A stretch of 64,000 nt of DNA from Parendozoicomonas sp. Alg238-R29 (GTDB lineage: Bacteria; Pseudomonadota; Gammaproteobacteria; Pseudomonadales; Endozoicomonadaceae): contig NZ_CAMZOG010000012.1 in the NCBI RefSeq assembly GCF_947331445.1, forward strand, positions 1 to 64,000, written 5' to 3'. Below are positions 8,928-17,522 of the stretch, piece after piece. The first letter of the stretch is position 1. Each line of letters begins with the position of its first letter. A program made the translations under genes and the position numbers. Below the pieces are notes generated by a model that saw only the letters and a list, made by a program, of their open reading frames with translations, searched no databases and had not been told where the DNA came from.

Positions 8928-10385
8928 TTACGCGGATAGCCGGAAAGTAATAAAGCCAGGAACGCCCCTGCGAATCAGGCGCATGGAAATAGTTTTATCA
9001 ACAGGTAAAGAGCTGGTTATCTTTTGATACACTTCCGTAGTGGACACATCCTCATGGTTGATATGGGTGATTACATCACCGCTGCGCAGACCGTAAGCAC
9101 GACCAACTCCTGTACCCACTTCCGTAACCACAACACCTTTGACGTCACCGTCAAGCCCCAGACGGGCTCGAGCCCCATCATCCAGACTGGAGACAGAGAT
9201 ACCCAAACGATTATCTGTACGCATACTGCTGCGAACAGACCCTGTTTTCTCATTGGGCAGCTCGCCAACCATTACACTGATAGTGTCTTCCTTGCCACGC
9301 CGCATCAGTACGACATCAACTTTCTTGCCAACGGGCGCACGACCAACAGCGATTGGCAGATCACTGGAGAATTTGATTTCACGACCATTGAAGCGAGTAA
9401 TGATATCGCCAGCCTGCAAACCACTCTTGGCAGCCGGCCCGTCAGGAAGCACCTGACTCAGTAATGCACCATGGGGGCGTTTCAAACCAAAAGATTCTGC
9501 CAGATTGCGATCAACATCCTGAATCATCACGCCCAGCCATCCGCGGCGAACCTGCCCGTCTTCCTGCAGCTGCTTGGCTACATCCATAGCATCATCAATA
9601 GGAATGGCGAATGACAGTCCCATAAAGCCACCAGAGCGAGTGTAAATCTGGGAGTTAATACCAATAACTTCCCCATCCATATTCAGCAGTGGACCACCAG
9701 AGTTTCCGGGATTAATGGGCACATCTGTTTGAATAAACGGAACATAGTTTTCAGTCGGCAGACTGCGATTAAGGGCACTGATAATTCCTTTGGTGACCGA
9801 ATAATCGAAACCAAAAGGTGAACCAATAGCAAACACCCACTGGCCGGGTTTCAGGGTGTCAGAATCACCGATTTTCACTGCAGGTAGATTCTTCCCTTCG
9901 ACTTTCAGCAGAGCAAGATCAGACTTCTTATCCGCACCAACCAGTTTGGCTTTGTATTCACTGCGATCATTCAGGCGCACGATAATTTCATCTGCACCGT
10001 CCACAACATGGTTATTAGTCAGCACATAACCATCTTTAGAAATAATAAAGCCTGAGCCCAGTGACTGTGGCTGCGGACGGGACTCCCGCTGGGGAGCACC
10101 GCCACGCTCATCAGGAATCTGGAAGCCAAAGTAACGGCGCAGAATTTCCGGCAGCTCTTCACCGTAAGGGCCATACATCTGGCCGCGGTCACGCTTAGGT
10201 TTGGTCATGGTACTGATATTCACAATGGCTGGAGAAGCATTCTCCGCCAACGTGGAAAAATCAGGAAGATTCTCAGCAACTGCCGGTTTTGCCACCAGCA
10301 AAAAGACACAGAGTAATGCCATCCCCAAACTGAATAACAACGTTCCTGATCGTGTTACGATCAGGCGGAATCCATATTGAATCAT
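8928..10385 (-). CDS. mucD: periplasmic serine protease MucD/DegP-type
   Basis: DegP-family proteases degrade or refold misfolded periplasmic proteins and damp the sigma-E response. I chose the ATG at 10385 (485 residues) because it gives a signal peptide ending near residue 38 (KPAVAEN) and has GGGAA upstream. The longer ORF to 10541 would run into rseC and hide the signal peptide. The catalytic triad is His126 (TNNHVVDG), Asp156 (KSDLALL) and Ser229 (NPGNSGGP). Two PDZ domains follow (about 265-360 and 385-480). Its place at the end of rpoE-rseA-rseB-rseC matches Pseudomonas algU-mucABCD. Confidence 0.96.
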   Translation of the reverse strand: MIQYGFRLIVTRSGTLLFSLGMALLCVFLLVAKPAVAENLPDFSTLAENASPAIVNISTMTKPKRDRGQMYGPYGEELPEILRRYFGFQIPDERGGAPQRESRPQPQSLGSGFIISKDGYVLTNNHVVDGADEIIVRLNDRSEYKAKLVGADKKSDLALLKVEGKNLPAVKIGDSDTLKPGQWVFAIGSPFGFDYSVTKGIISALNRSLPTENYVPFIQTDVPINPGNSGGPLLNMDGEVIGINSQIYTRSGGFMGLSFAIPIDDAMDVAKQLQEDGQVRRGWLGVMIQDVDRNLAESFGLKRPHGALLSQVLPDGPAAKSGLQAGDIITRFNGREIKFSSDLPIAVGRAPVGKKVDVVLMRRGKEDTISVMVGELPNEKTGSVRSSMRTDNRLGISVSSLDDGARARLGLDGDVKGVVVTEVGTGVGRAYGLRSGDVITHINHEDVSTTEVYQKITSSLPVDKTISMRLIRRGVPGFITFRLSA

Positions 10386-10450
10386 GAATGCTATTTCCCG
10401 TAATGAACAATCATTGAAGTTTCTGGAAACAACTCCCGGGACATATCCTT

Positions 10451-10909
10451 TCAGGAGTTTTCTGAAGTAGAAAGTGGCACATGCCAGTACAGTACCTCTG
10501 GCTGGTATCGACTCTCTACTTTTGCGCGGGCAGCCCACCAACGCACAAAACCAAATCCTGCCAGCAACCCTGACAGACTTAATAGAATCACTATCGGCTC
10601 TGCAAAGTTCAACTCTGTACCGGTAACAGCACTCAGTATAAGAAGCAGGAGTGGAATCAGATAAACAAGGAAAGAGGCAGATACAACGGCATCCTCAGCC
10701 AAAGCAATCGTCACTTCATCTCCTTCATTCAACGGATAACGATTGGCTGCACGAATATAGGCATGATTGCGAGAAGGCTTCAATCGGCTCATGATCCCAT
10801 GACCACATGTATTTTGAGCCTGACAGCTACCACAGGTACTTTTTCGGAGAGTTTCTACCCAGACGAAGTCTTTATCGACTTTTACTATACGACCACGCTC
10901 TTCAATCAT
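10451..10909 (-). CDS. rseC: sigma-E regulatory protein RseC/MucC
   Basis: RseC is an inner-membrane protein of the sigma-E operon with a supporting role in envelope stress and redox control. The 152-residue protein carries a cysteine cluster (Cys26, Cys29, Cys35 in CGSCQAQNTCGHG) in the N-terminal cytoplasmic part. Two adjacent membrane segments follow (about 77-98 and 103-125), as in the RseC_MucC family. It sits between rseB and mucD with short gaps (55 and 65 nt), consistent with one operon. Confidence 0.93.
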   Translation of the reverse strand: MIEERGRIVKVDKDFVWVETLRKSTCGSCQAQNTCGHGIMSRLKPSRNHAYIRAANRYPLNEGDEVTIALAEDAVVSASFLVYLIPLLLLILSAVTGTELNFAEPIVILLSLSGLLAGFGFVRWWAARAKVESRYQPEVLYWHVPLSTSENS

Positions 10910-10964
10910 GATGTTCTAAATCTACTTAATGTGATCCACTCAGGAAGGAGTGCAACCTCTTTTC

Positions 10965-12032
10965 TTATCTTTGAGGTTTCACAGACACAGCTACCCGTTC
11001 GGCTGTACCCAAAGGTACTTCACCGATAACCGTGACATTATAATAGGTATCTCCCTTGCGAAAGACTCTGGATACTGCAGAAGTTGCACCAATCTGCTCG
11101 GACGCTGGCCCCAGCACGCGGGACTCATCCTCTTCAACAAATACAGAAAACGCAGAAAGGCCATCACTGTAAAGGACGCTGTCCACCTTCTGCTTGGACA
11201 CTGGGCTGTCGATTCGGTTGTAGCCTGTCACCTCAAAGCCTGCAGGAATCCAGCCTGCGTCCCAGCCTGACGGACTGGCTTCGCTTGAATCCGACTTGTT
11301 AGCAACCGCTTCTTTCTTAACCCAAGTTACTTCCCGAGAAGGCTCCAGATCTTTTGAAGGAATAGCTTCCTGAATGGAAAAGTCAGCAAACTGCATACGC
11401 TCAAGCACAGCCCCTTTTTCTCCAATCATTTCCGAACGCAGCAAAAGCCCAGTTTCTCGATCCAGCCAGAGAGTAAAACCGTAGCGATGATTATCCCTGG
11501 ACTGCACATCTATACGAAGAACCGTTCTTCCAGCTACACGATCCTCGCCGCCAAACAAGAGACGATAAGAACGCCGTAGATCATCCTGAAAATTCGCGAT
11601 CCGCTCGATTAGAGCACTCATACCCTCAGAGTGGAAACGACTGACATCCCCACCCGGACGAATAAAGGCGACCTGATCACCTTTTCGGACAATTTCCCGA
11701 TAAGGCCCGTCCTGATAAATCAGGCGCTCGAGAATATCTTTCTCAGTAGGTTGATGAAACACCCGAAATGTCATCAGACCAGCAGCATTCTCGTAGATTA
11801 ATACTCCCCGGTAAGAAATGCGGTCTGGTGCCGAAACCATTCGCATCAGCCAGTCTGCTGGAGCAGCCAGTGCTGGAATGATTTTAGGGGAAGGGGAAGA
11901 GGGTGAACTGCTCTCTGAAGTCGCACGACTTGCGGGAGAGATTAGAAACAGGCTGCAACTAAAAAGAGCCGCAGAAAACAAAATGGCAGTTGAAAAATCA
12001 CTTCTTGCAGAGCCGAGTTTTCCTTTACCCAT
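10965..12032 (-). CDS. rseB: sigma-E factor regulatory protein RseB/MucB
   Basis: RseB is a periplasmic protein that binds the RseA periplasmic domain and shields it from DegS; mislocalised lipids or lipopolysaccharide release it. The 355-residue protein has an N-terminal signal segment (about 15-37). The MucB/RseB N-terminal lipid-binding domain follows (from DWLMRMVSAPDRISYRGVLIY), and then the smaller C-terminal domain. A serine- and proline-rich linker follows the signal region. The gap from rseA (62 nt) contains a strong hairpin that may lower its expression relative to rseA. Confidence 0.95.
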   Translation of the reverse strand: MGKGKLGSARSDFSTAILFSAALFSCSLFLISPASRATSESSSPSSPSPKIIPALAAPADWLMRMVSAPDRISYRGVLIYENAAGLMTFRVFHQPTEKDILERLIYQDGPYREIVRKGDQVAFIRPGGDVSRFHSEGMSALIERIANFQDDLRRSYRLLFGGEDRVAGRTVLRIDVQSRDNHRYGFTLWLDRETGLLLRSEMIGEKGAVLERMQFADFSIQEAIPSKDLEPSREVTWVKKEAVANKSDSSEASPSGWDAGWIPAGFEVTGYNRIDSPVSKQKVDSVLYSDGLSAFSVFVEEDESRVLGPASEQIGATSAVSRVFRKGDTYYNVTVIGEVPLGTAERVAVSVKPQR

Positions 12033-12084
12033 AAATATCTCTTTCAGTCAAATCCGTACACCCCTGCCAGACGGGGCGAGAACA

Positions 12085-12112
12085 CCCGGAGCTTCTATTC
12101 AGAAGCTCCGGG
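12085..12112 (-). repeat. strong hairpin overlapping the rseA stop codon
   Basis: Twelve perfectly paired bases (CCCGGAGCTTCT and AGAAGCTCCGGG) enclose a 4-nt loop. The rseA stop (12095-12097) lies inside the stem. There is no U tract on the minus strand, so it looks like an intra-operon attenuator or mRNA-processing or stability element rather than a full terminator. Confidence 0.85.
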
Positions 12113-12805
12113 GGTGATTTCAAAGCTGGCAGCACGCACAAATGGAACAATGCCATGGCTTTCACTGGCCGTTGTCTGCTCTGCGTGCTCCAACATATAA
12201 GCACGGAAACGACTCTGGGCAACCCGGTCAGCATAAATGCGAGCCTGGTTCATCTGCTCAGGTGTCATACCTGACTGGTTGATTCCCAAACTTGCCTGCA
12301 AACCTCTGGCTCCAAACATATCTGCAGATGGCAGATGGCCAGAAGGCACATTGACCGGAACTGGAGCCTGAACAGGTACAGTTTCTACTGTGGCTAGCTC
12401 AACACCAGCATCAGCATCGTTACGGTTTGCCACATTCCAGGTTTGCACACCAACCACTGTAGCTGCCGCCACAGAAGCTGCCACAGCCAAGCGACCAAGG
12501 TTCGCAAACAATCCCTTCCTGCTATTAATGGAATGAACATTGGATGCTGTTTCCATCTCTGGAGCAGGCCCATCTGCAAGAGCAGCACTGATTGAGCTGG
12601 AAAGATCCACACCGGAAAAATCATTACTTTCATGGCGAATAGCTTCGCCGATACGCTGGTAGCCTAAAGCCGCATCCCTGAGGTCCCGATCTTCACCAAG
12701 TTGTTCAAGCACTTTGTGCATTTCGAACTCATTGGCTTCACCATCCATCAGCGCGGAGAGAGATTCGCGCAGATGCTGTTGGGTCTTTTTGCTGGTATCA
12801 CCCAT
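12095..12805 (-). CDS. rseA: anti-sigma-E factor RseA/MucA
   Basis: RseA is a single-pass inner-membrane protein that holds sigma-E inactive until cleaved by DegS and RseP. The start ATG at 12805 is preceded by GAGGTG at good spacing; a GTG four codons upstream is less likely. From that start the protein has 236 residues. The N-terminal cytoplasmic domain (ESLSALMDGEANEFE) is the sigma-binding region, a membrane segment lies near residues 102-120, and the rest is periplasmic. It lies 72 nt downstream of rpoE. Confidence 0.95.
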   Translation of the reverse strand: MGDTSKKTQQHLRESLSALMDGEANEFEMHKVLEQLGEDRDLRDAALGYQRIGEAIRHESNDFSGVDLSSSISAALADGPAPEMETASNVHSINSRKGLFANLGRLAVAASVAAATVVGVQTWNVANRNDADAGVELATVETVPVQAPVPVNVPSGHLPSADMFGARGLQASLGINQSGMTPEQMNQARIYADRVAQSRFRAYMLEHAEQTTASESHGIVPFVRAASFEITPGASE

Positions 12806-12877
12806 AGGACACCTCACTGGTTATTGTCAGTTTCACTCATCCCCCAGCAGCCAACAAGGGCCAAAATACTCAAAACA

Positions 12878-13465
12878 TTAAGCTGTCCGGTTCAACAGAG
12901 GCTTGATCACTCTGTCGATCGCCTCCCGGGCACGGAATATTCGAGAGCGAACAGTTCCGACCGGACAATCCATAACCTGCGCTATTTCTTCATAGCTCAG
13001 GCCTTCAAATTCTCTCAGTGTTACTGCCGTCCTCAATTCATCCGGCAGACTTTTAATCACCCCGAAAATCGCTTCTTCCACCTGGTTCTTCTGAAGGTTG
13101 TTCTCGGGAGTCTCAAGATCCTTCAGTGGATAAGCATTGTCATAGGACTCAGCGTCGTAGACATCCACATCCGTATCCGGGGGTCTTCTGCCCTTGGATA
13201 CCAGGTGATTCTTCGCGGTGTTGATTGCAATTCTGTACAACCATGTATAGAACGCACTGTCTCCGCGAAACTGCCCCATAGCCCGGTATGCTTTGATAAA
13301 AGCTTCCTGGGTTACGTCCTGCACTTCCTGAAAGTCATGGACGTAGCTGCCTACAAGGCCAAGAATCTTATGCTGGTATTTAATAACAAGGAGATCGAAT
13401 GCACGCTTATCCCCCTTGCGAACCCGTTCAACCAGCTGCTGATCGGTTTCAGGTGCACTTGCCAT
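12878..13465 (-). CDS. rpoE: RNA polymerase sigma factor RpoE/AlgU
   Basis: This ECF sigma factor controls the envelope stress response. The 195-residue length is that of RpoE and AlgU. Region 2 includes the FDLLVIKYQHKILGLVGSYV stretch and the YRAMGQFRGDSAFYTWLYRI stretch. Region 4 has LREFEGLSYEEIAQVMDCPV, the helix-turn-helix that reads the -35 element. It is first in the rpoE-rseA-rseB-rseC-mucD operon. A matching sigma-E promoter lies 70 nt upstream, implying autoregulation. It is divergent from nadB, as in Pseudomonas and E. coli. Confidence 0.98.
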   Translation of the reverse strand: MASAPETDQQLVERVRKGDKRAFDLLVIKYQHKILGLVGSYVHDFQEVQDVTQEAFIKAYRAMGQFRGDSAFYTWLYRIAINTAKNHLVSKGRRPPDTDVDVYDAESYDNAYPLKDLETPENNLQKNQVEEAIFGVIKSLPDELRTAVTLREFEGLSYEEIAQVMDCPVGTVRSRIFRAREAIDRVIKPLLNRTA

Positions 13466-13827
13466 ATGCTGCCCTCAACGTTTTTGGCGAGCTGTAGAGC
13501 CTACGCCAAAAAGCATTCGCCCCGATCTAACACAGTAGACAGTAGAGCTAACAAAAAGTTCCATGATTTGATTCATTTTTTTCAATTTTGTGAAATTCCG
13601 ATGACAGACACCTGCAATTTACCCGTGAAGCGCCAAACTCAATTCAACAAAAACTCAAGTAAATGCGGCCTGCGGTGAAACTTCCTCAGCAAAATCCATC
13701 CAGAAAACAAAATACCATTGAATATGGCATTCAAATCATTTCCTCTGATACATCTGTGCCTTAAGATTCACTCTAGCAAAAACATTATGCAACTCAGCAC
13801 AACTTTTCGATAGCACCGTTTTCTTCT
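13466..13827. other. rpoE-nadB divergent intergenic region
   Basis: This 362-nt AT-rich spacer contains the sigma-E promoter of rpoE at 13535-13562. The right half should contain the nadB promoter, but I could not assign boxes with confidence. No small gene is apparent. Confidence 0.6.
13535..13562 (-). promoter_or_regulatory. sigma-E promoter of the rpoE operon
   Basis: The minus strand shows GGAACTT (13556-13562), a 15-nt spacer and GTCTAC (13535-13540). This is a near-exact fit to the known sigma-E/AlgU consensus GGAACTT-N15-GTCnnA. It directs transcription toward rpoE with about 65 nt of leader. Confidence 0.85.
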
Positions 13828-15432
13828 ATGCCAGCAGACATGCAACGCGAATTTTATTATGACGCCCTGGTTATTGGCAGTGGCGCTGCCGGCCTCACTC
13901 TGGCTCTGCATCTTGCCGAAACAGCCAGAGTCGCCGTACTCAGTAAACGGTCACTGGAAGCAGGCGCCACCTGGAAAGCTCAGGGAGGAGTCGCTGCTGT
14001 TTTAACGGATAACGACTCCGTTGATCAACATGTCAGCGACACTCTCACTGCCGGGGCGGGCTTATGTCAGGAGCCAGCTGTCCGCTTCACCACCAAGAAT
14101 GGCCCTGCTGCTATTCAGTGGATGATTGATCAAGGTGTTCCTTTCACCCGCGATAGCGACGGTGAAAACTACCACCTCACTCGTGAAGGTGGACACAGCC
14201 AGCGTCGCATCATCCATGCCGCAGATACCACCGGGCAGGCAATCGGCAACACCCTGCTGGAAAACGCTAAAAGCCACCCTTCAATAGATCTGATTGAAAA
14301 CCATCTGGCCATTGATCTGATTACCACCAACAAGCTGGGTATATCTGGCAATAACCGCTGCATAGGCGCTTATGCGCTGGATATTGACAACAACAGTGTC
14401 AATATGTTCCGGGCAAAGTCAGTTGTCCTGGCCACAGGTGGAGCAAGCAAGGCTTATCTCTATACCAGCAATGAAGACAGTGCCTCTGGAGATGGTATCG
14501 CCATGGGCTGGCGAGCAGGCTGCCGGGTTGCCAATATGGAATTCAACCAGTTTCATCCGACCTGCCTTTATCATCCTGATGCACGATCCTTTTTAATCTC
14601 AGAAGCGGTACGCGGAGAAGGTGGTCGCCTGCTGCTGCCCGATGGTTCGCAGTTTATGCATCGTTTTGACGAACATGGCGAACTTGCTCCCAGAGATATA
14701 GTTGCCAGAGCTATTGATCATGAAATGAAACGGCTCGGAGCTAACTGTATTTATCTTGATATCAGCCACAAGCCTGCTGCATTTATCAAGGATCACTTCC
14801 CGGGCATTTACAATCGTTGTAAAGAACTGGGCATTGATATTACTCAAGAACCCATCCCGGTTGTTCCCGCTTCCCACTATACCTGCGGCGGCCTTCTGGT
14901 TAACCATCAAGGCAGAACAGATATTGATGGCCTCTATGCTATTGGTGAAACCAGCTACACGGGGCTGCATGGGGCAAACCGACTGGCCAGTAACTCCCTG
15001 CTGGAATGTCTTGTTTATGCCAGGTCTGCCGCAAGTCATATAGAGTCACAACTCGACACTCCTTTGTTGGACATTCAGGTTTCAGCCTGGGATGCAAGCA
15101 AAGTGACAGATTCTGACGAAGATGTTGTCATCAGCCACAACTGGGATGAACTGCGCCGATTTATGTGGGATTACGTGGGTATCGTACGCACCACAAAGCG
15201 CCTTCTCAGAGCGAAGAACCGTATATCTCTTTTACAGCGGGAGATTAACGAGTTCTACAGTCACCACCAGATCAGCAGCGATTTTATTGAATTGAGAAAT
15301 CTGGCCCAGGTATCCGAGCTGATTGTCGAGAGCGCGCTATCAAGGCGCGAGTCCCGAGGGCTTCACTACACCAGGGATTATCCGGAGAAGTTGCCAGCAG
15401 TTGCGGATACGATTCTAACTCCGCCTCTTTGA
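13828..15432 (+). CDS. nadB: L-aspartate oxidase
   Basis: NadB oxidises L-aspartate to iminoaspartate, the first step of de novo NAD synthesis, and uses FAD. The 534-residue protein has the N-terminal dinucleotide-binding motif [17 protein letters not shown] (about 15-31). It also has the flavoprotein signatures GGVAAVL and HPTCLYHP, and the catalytic-region motif [11 protein letters not shown] second ATG four codons in (13840) is a possible start. It is divergent from rpoE, a position conserved across gammaproteobacteria, and convergent with ygfX with only 6 nt between. Confidence 0.97.
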   Translation: MPADMQREFYYDALVIGSGAAGLTLALHLAETARVAVLSKRSLEAGATWKAQGGVAAVLTDNDSVDQHVSDTLTAGAGLCQEPAVRFTTKNGPAAIQWMIDQGVPFTRDSDGENYHLTREGGHSQRRIIHAADTTGQAIGNTLLENAKSHPSIDLIENHLAIDLITTNKLGISGNNRCIGAYALDIDNNSVNMFRAKSVVLATGGASKAYLYTSNEDSASGDGIAMGWRAGCRVANMEFNQFHPTCLYHPDARSFLISEAVRGEGGRLLLPDGSQFMHRFDEHGELAPRDIVARAIDHEMKRLGANCIYLDISHKPAAFIKDHFPGIYNRCKELGIDITQEPIPVVPASHYTCGGLLVNHQGRTDIDGLYAIGETSYTGLHGANRLASNSLLECLVYARSAASHIESQLDTPLLDIQVSAWDASKVTDSDEDVVISHNWDELRRFMWDYVGIVRTTKRLLRAKNRISLLQREINEFYSHHQISSDFIELRNLAQVSELIVESALSRRESRGLHYTRDYPEKLPAVADTILTPPL

Positions 15433-15438
15433 GTACAT

Positions 15439-15867
15439 TCAACCGCCGAGAAGAAGGTACATCCGGAGCTGACGAAAAGGCTCCGGATGCACAGAATCCT
15501 TAAAGATCACGACCTTTCTTCGCTCTGTTTTTCCGCCATTCACGACCCGAAAAGACATCGTTGTTAAAAACGGTGTGATTAATTTCTCACCAACAGGCTC
15601 TGCATCAAACCAGGCACCGGTAACACTTTGAACCTTCCAGGAGTTCCGATAAAAACGAAGCCTCTTTACTGACCGAGGGGCACAACGCCAATAATCCCTG
15701 CGAAGGTAATAAAAGAAAGAAAGTGCAATAAGTGGCCACATCAATAAAAACCAAAACGCCACTACAGAAAAAAGAGGAATAACAGCGGTAGAAATATGAA
15801 TACCAAGAGCCAGCCTTAACCAAAGGGCAGACTGGCCGAGCTGCAAATCAATAGATAGCTCGCTCAA
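15439..15867 (-). CDS. ygfX: YgfX/CptA family membrane protein
   Basis: This 142-residue protein has two adjacent membrane segments near the N terminus (about 17-55) and a cytoplasmic C-terminal domain. That matches the YgfX (CptA, DUF1434) family, described in E. coli as an inner-membrane protein affecting cell shape and paired with sdhE. It begins at a TTG that overlaps the sdhE stop by 4 nt (TTGA), so translation is coupled. The family identification rests on topology and on the sdhE pairing, since the sequence itself is divergent. Confidence 0.85.
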   Translation of the reverse strand: MSELSIDLQLGQSALWLRLALGIHISTAVIPLFSVVAFWFLLMWPLIALSFFYYLRRDYWRCAPRSVKRLRFYRNSWKVQSVTGAWFDAEPVGEKLITPFLTTMSFRVVNGGKTERRKVVIFKDSVHPEPFRQLRMYLLLGG

Positions 15868-16148
15868 TGTACCGGTGAAAGAGAACGAGAACGCTCAATA
15901 ATTTTCGCCACCATTGTGGCAAAACGCTTCTCTTCGGGCTCTTCCTTATTCATAAACCAGACAAATAGATCCGCATCTTCACAAGCCAGCAGATCGTTGT
16001 AACAGGTTTTATCTTCCTCACTCAGGCTCGGATAAACTTCTTTGGAAAATGGAACCAGAAGAACATCAAGCTCCAACATGCCACGGCGGCTATGCCAGAA
16101 GAGGCGGTTCATTTCTTCTTGAGTTGGTTGTGCTGCTTGTTTAGCCAT
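15864..16148 (-). CDS. sdhE: succinate dehydrogenase assembly factor SdhE
   Basis: SdhE promotes covalent attachment of FAD to the SdhA flavoprotein. From the ATG at 16148 (AGGA ribosome-binding site about 7 nt upstream) the protein has 94 residues, near the usual 85-95. It has the family hallmark RRGMLELD, followed by [14 protein letters not shown] and [15 protein letters not shown], which align well with E. coli SdhE. An in-frame upstream ATG at 16211 would add 21 unconserved residues and is not preferred. Confidence 0.95.
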   Translation of the reverse strand: MAKQAAQPTQEEMNRLFWHSRRGMLELDVLLVPFSKEVYPSLSEEDKTCYNDLLACEDADLFVWFMNKEEPEEKRFATMVAKIIERSRSLSPVH

Positions 16149-16462
16149 CTGTAAATCCTGAAACTGGCCCTTATTATGCGCTTCATTATAGGGAGGGTGA
16201 GGTGCGTTCACAATTAAACATCCGACTCAGTGCTCCTGAAAGCAGTCAGACGTTAGAAGAACCTATGAAGATCGTAGTTATTCTACATTAAGCAAGCCTG
16301 ACGCCACGAATAACTGCTTTCAGAGCCCCAAAGGGCATTTTCGGGAGCGTCCTAAACTTCACCACAAGGGTTTATACCCACAAAGCCACTAAGAGCTGGG
16401 AAGAGCCAGCTAAAATCCACTATCATGGCGTCATCGCCCACCAGAGACATTGATGTTTCAAA
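16149..16462. other. sdhE-ygfZ divergent intergenic region
   Basis: About 314 nt separate two divergent genes. I see no RNA gene, clear hairpin or well-matched promoter pair. Both the sdhE-ygfX and ygfZ promoters must lie here. Confidence 0.5.
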
Positions 16463-17479
16463 ATGACCAGTAATGAGTGGCATACATGGCTTGAAAGCCA
16501 GAATATCGCCGTTAGCCACGGCATGATTACTTCAGCATCAGCCAGCAGCACTGAGGAACCCTGGCTGACACTTCTCGGACACCAGCTATTGCTGACCTTT
16601 TCCGGAAAAGAAAACCGGAAGTTTCTTCAGGGCCAGCTGACCTGCGATGTTGAGAAGCTGAAAAATAACCAAACAACTCTCGGCGCCTGCTGCACACCAA
16701 AAGGCCGGATGGTTGCCAACTTCAGGATTGTCGCTCACAACGATGACCTTATCTTTAGCCTTCCAGCCGATCAAAGCGATGTTCTGCATGAGCACCTGAA
16801 GAAGTACGCGATGTTCTTCCGTACCGTATCTATCCATCCGCAAAATGATAAATGGGTGCGACTGGGGCTTGGTGGAAAGAAAGCTTCAGAATTGCTGATA
16901 GAGCTTTTTGGTCAGATCCCGGAAACTGGCACTATCGCAGAGAATGATTATGGTATGGCATTTTCGGTTTTCGAATTCAGTCAACGCTATGAATTGTGGA
17001 TCAAGCCTGACCGAATACAACAGGTTTGGGAAAAACTCTCAGCTAAGGCAACCGTTGTATCAACAGCAGCTTGGCAGTTAAGTGATATTAAAGATGGTAT
17101 TGCGTGGGTAACCGAAGCATCAAGAGATGCCTGGATTCCTCAACATTTGAACTGGCAGGCAGTCGACGGCGTTTCCTTTAAAAAGGGCTGCTATACCGGC
17201 CAGGAAATTGTGGCACGGATGAAATATCTCGGTAAGTTGAAAAGCCGCCTGTATCGATTCACTCTTGAAGGGCAAGACTTGCCAGCTATTGGTTCAATTG
17301 TAAACAATCAGGCTGGCAACAAAACAGGTGATATCGTGGCAACCATACAATCTGCTGATAAAAGCCATATCGAGCTTTTAGCGGTTGTGCGCAAGGCCGA
17401 CACAGAAGCCGAATTAACTTTGGCAGACACTGGAACAAAGTTACAACTGCAAAATATTCCTTACTCTGTTGAAGACTGA
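16463..17479 (+). CDS. ygfZ: folate-binding Fe-S cluster repair protein YgfZ
   Basis: YgfZ is a tetrahydrofolate-binding protein related to the glycine-cleavage T protein that maintains certain Fe-S enzymes, including MiaB. The 338-residue protein carries the strictly conserved family motif KKGCYTGQEIVARMKYLGK (about 239-257), which includes the key cysteine. Near the N terminus it has FLQGQLTCDVEKL. Its location opposite sdhE is the standard gammaproteobacterial arrangement. A bidirectional hairpin 14 nt after the stop ends transcription. Confidence 0.96.
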   Translation: MTSNEWHTWLESQNIAVSHGMITSASASSTEEPWLTLLGHQLLLTFSGKENRKFLQGQLTCDVEKLKNNQTTLGACCTPKGRMVANFRIVAHNDDLIFSLPADQSDVLHEHLKKYAMFFRTVSIHPQNDKWVRLGLGGKKASELLIELFGQIPETGTIAENDYGMAFSVFEFSQRYELWIKPDRIQQVWEKLSAKATVVSTAAWQLSDIKDGIAWVTEASRDAWIPQHLNWQAVDGVSFKKGCYTGQEIVARMKYLGKLKSRLYRFTLEGQDLPAIGSIVNNQAGNKTGDIVATIQSADKSHIELLAVVRKADTEAELTLADTGTKLQLQNIPYSVED

Positions 17480-17492
17480 AGCTTCAACCCGC

Positions 17493-17522
17493 TAACTGAG
17501 CAGGTTTAAACCTGCTCAGTTA
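17493..17522. terminator. bidirectional terminator-like perfect palindrome between ygfZ and the hybrid kinase
   Basis: This 30-nt perfect palindrome has 15-bp arms (TAACTGAGCAGGTTT and its complement) and no spacer. It sits between two convergent genes and contains the stop codon of the kinase gene (17506-17508). The symmetric arrangement suits termination from both sides. Confidence 0.75.

Noticed and set aside
10386-10541. 52-codon N-terminal extension of mucD
   Set aside because: It overlaps the rseC coding sequence and would bury the signal peptide; the internal ATG at 10385 has a ribosome-binding site.
12701-13678. 325-codon plus-strand ORF opposite rpoE/rseA
   Set aside because: It is antisense to rpoE and spans its promoter; the translation looks random.
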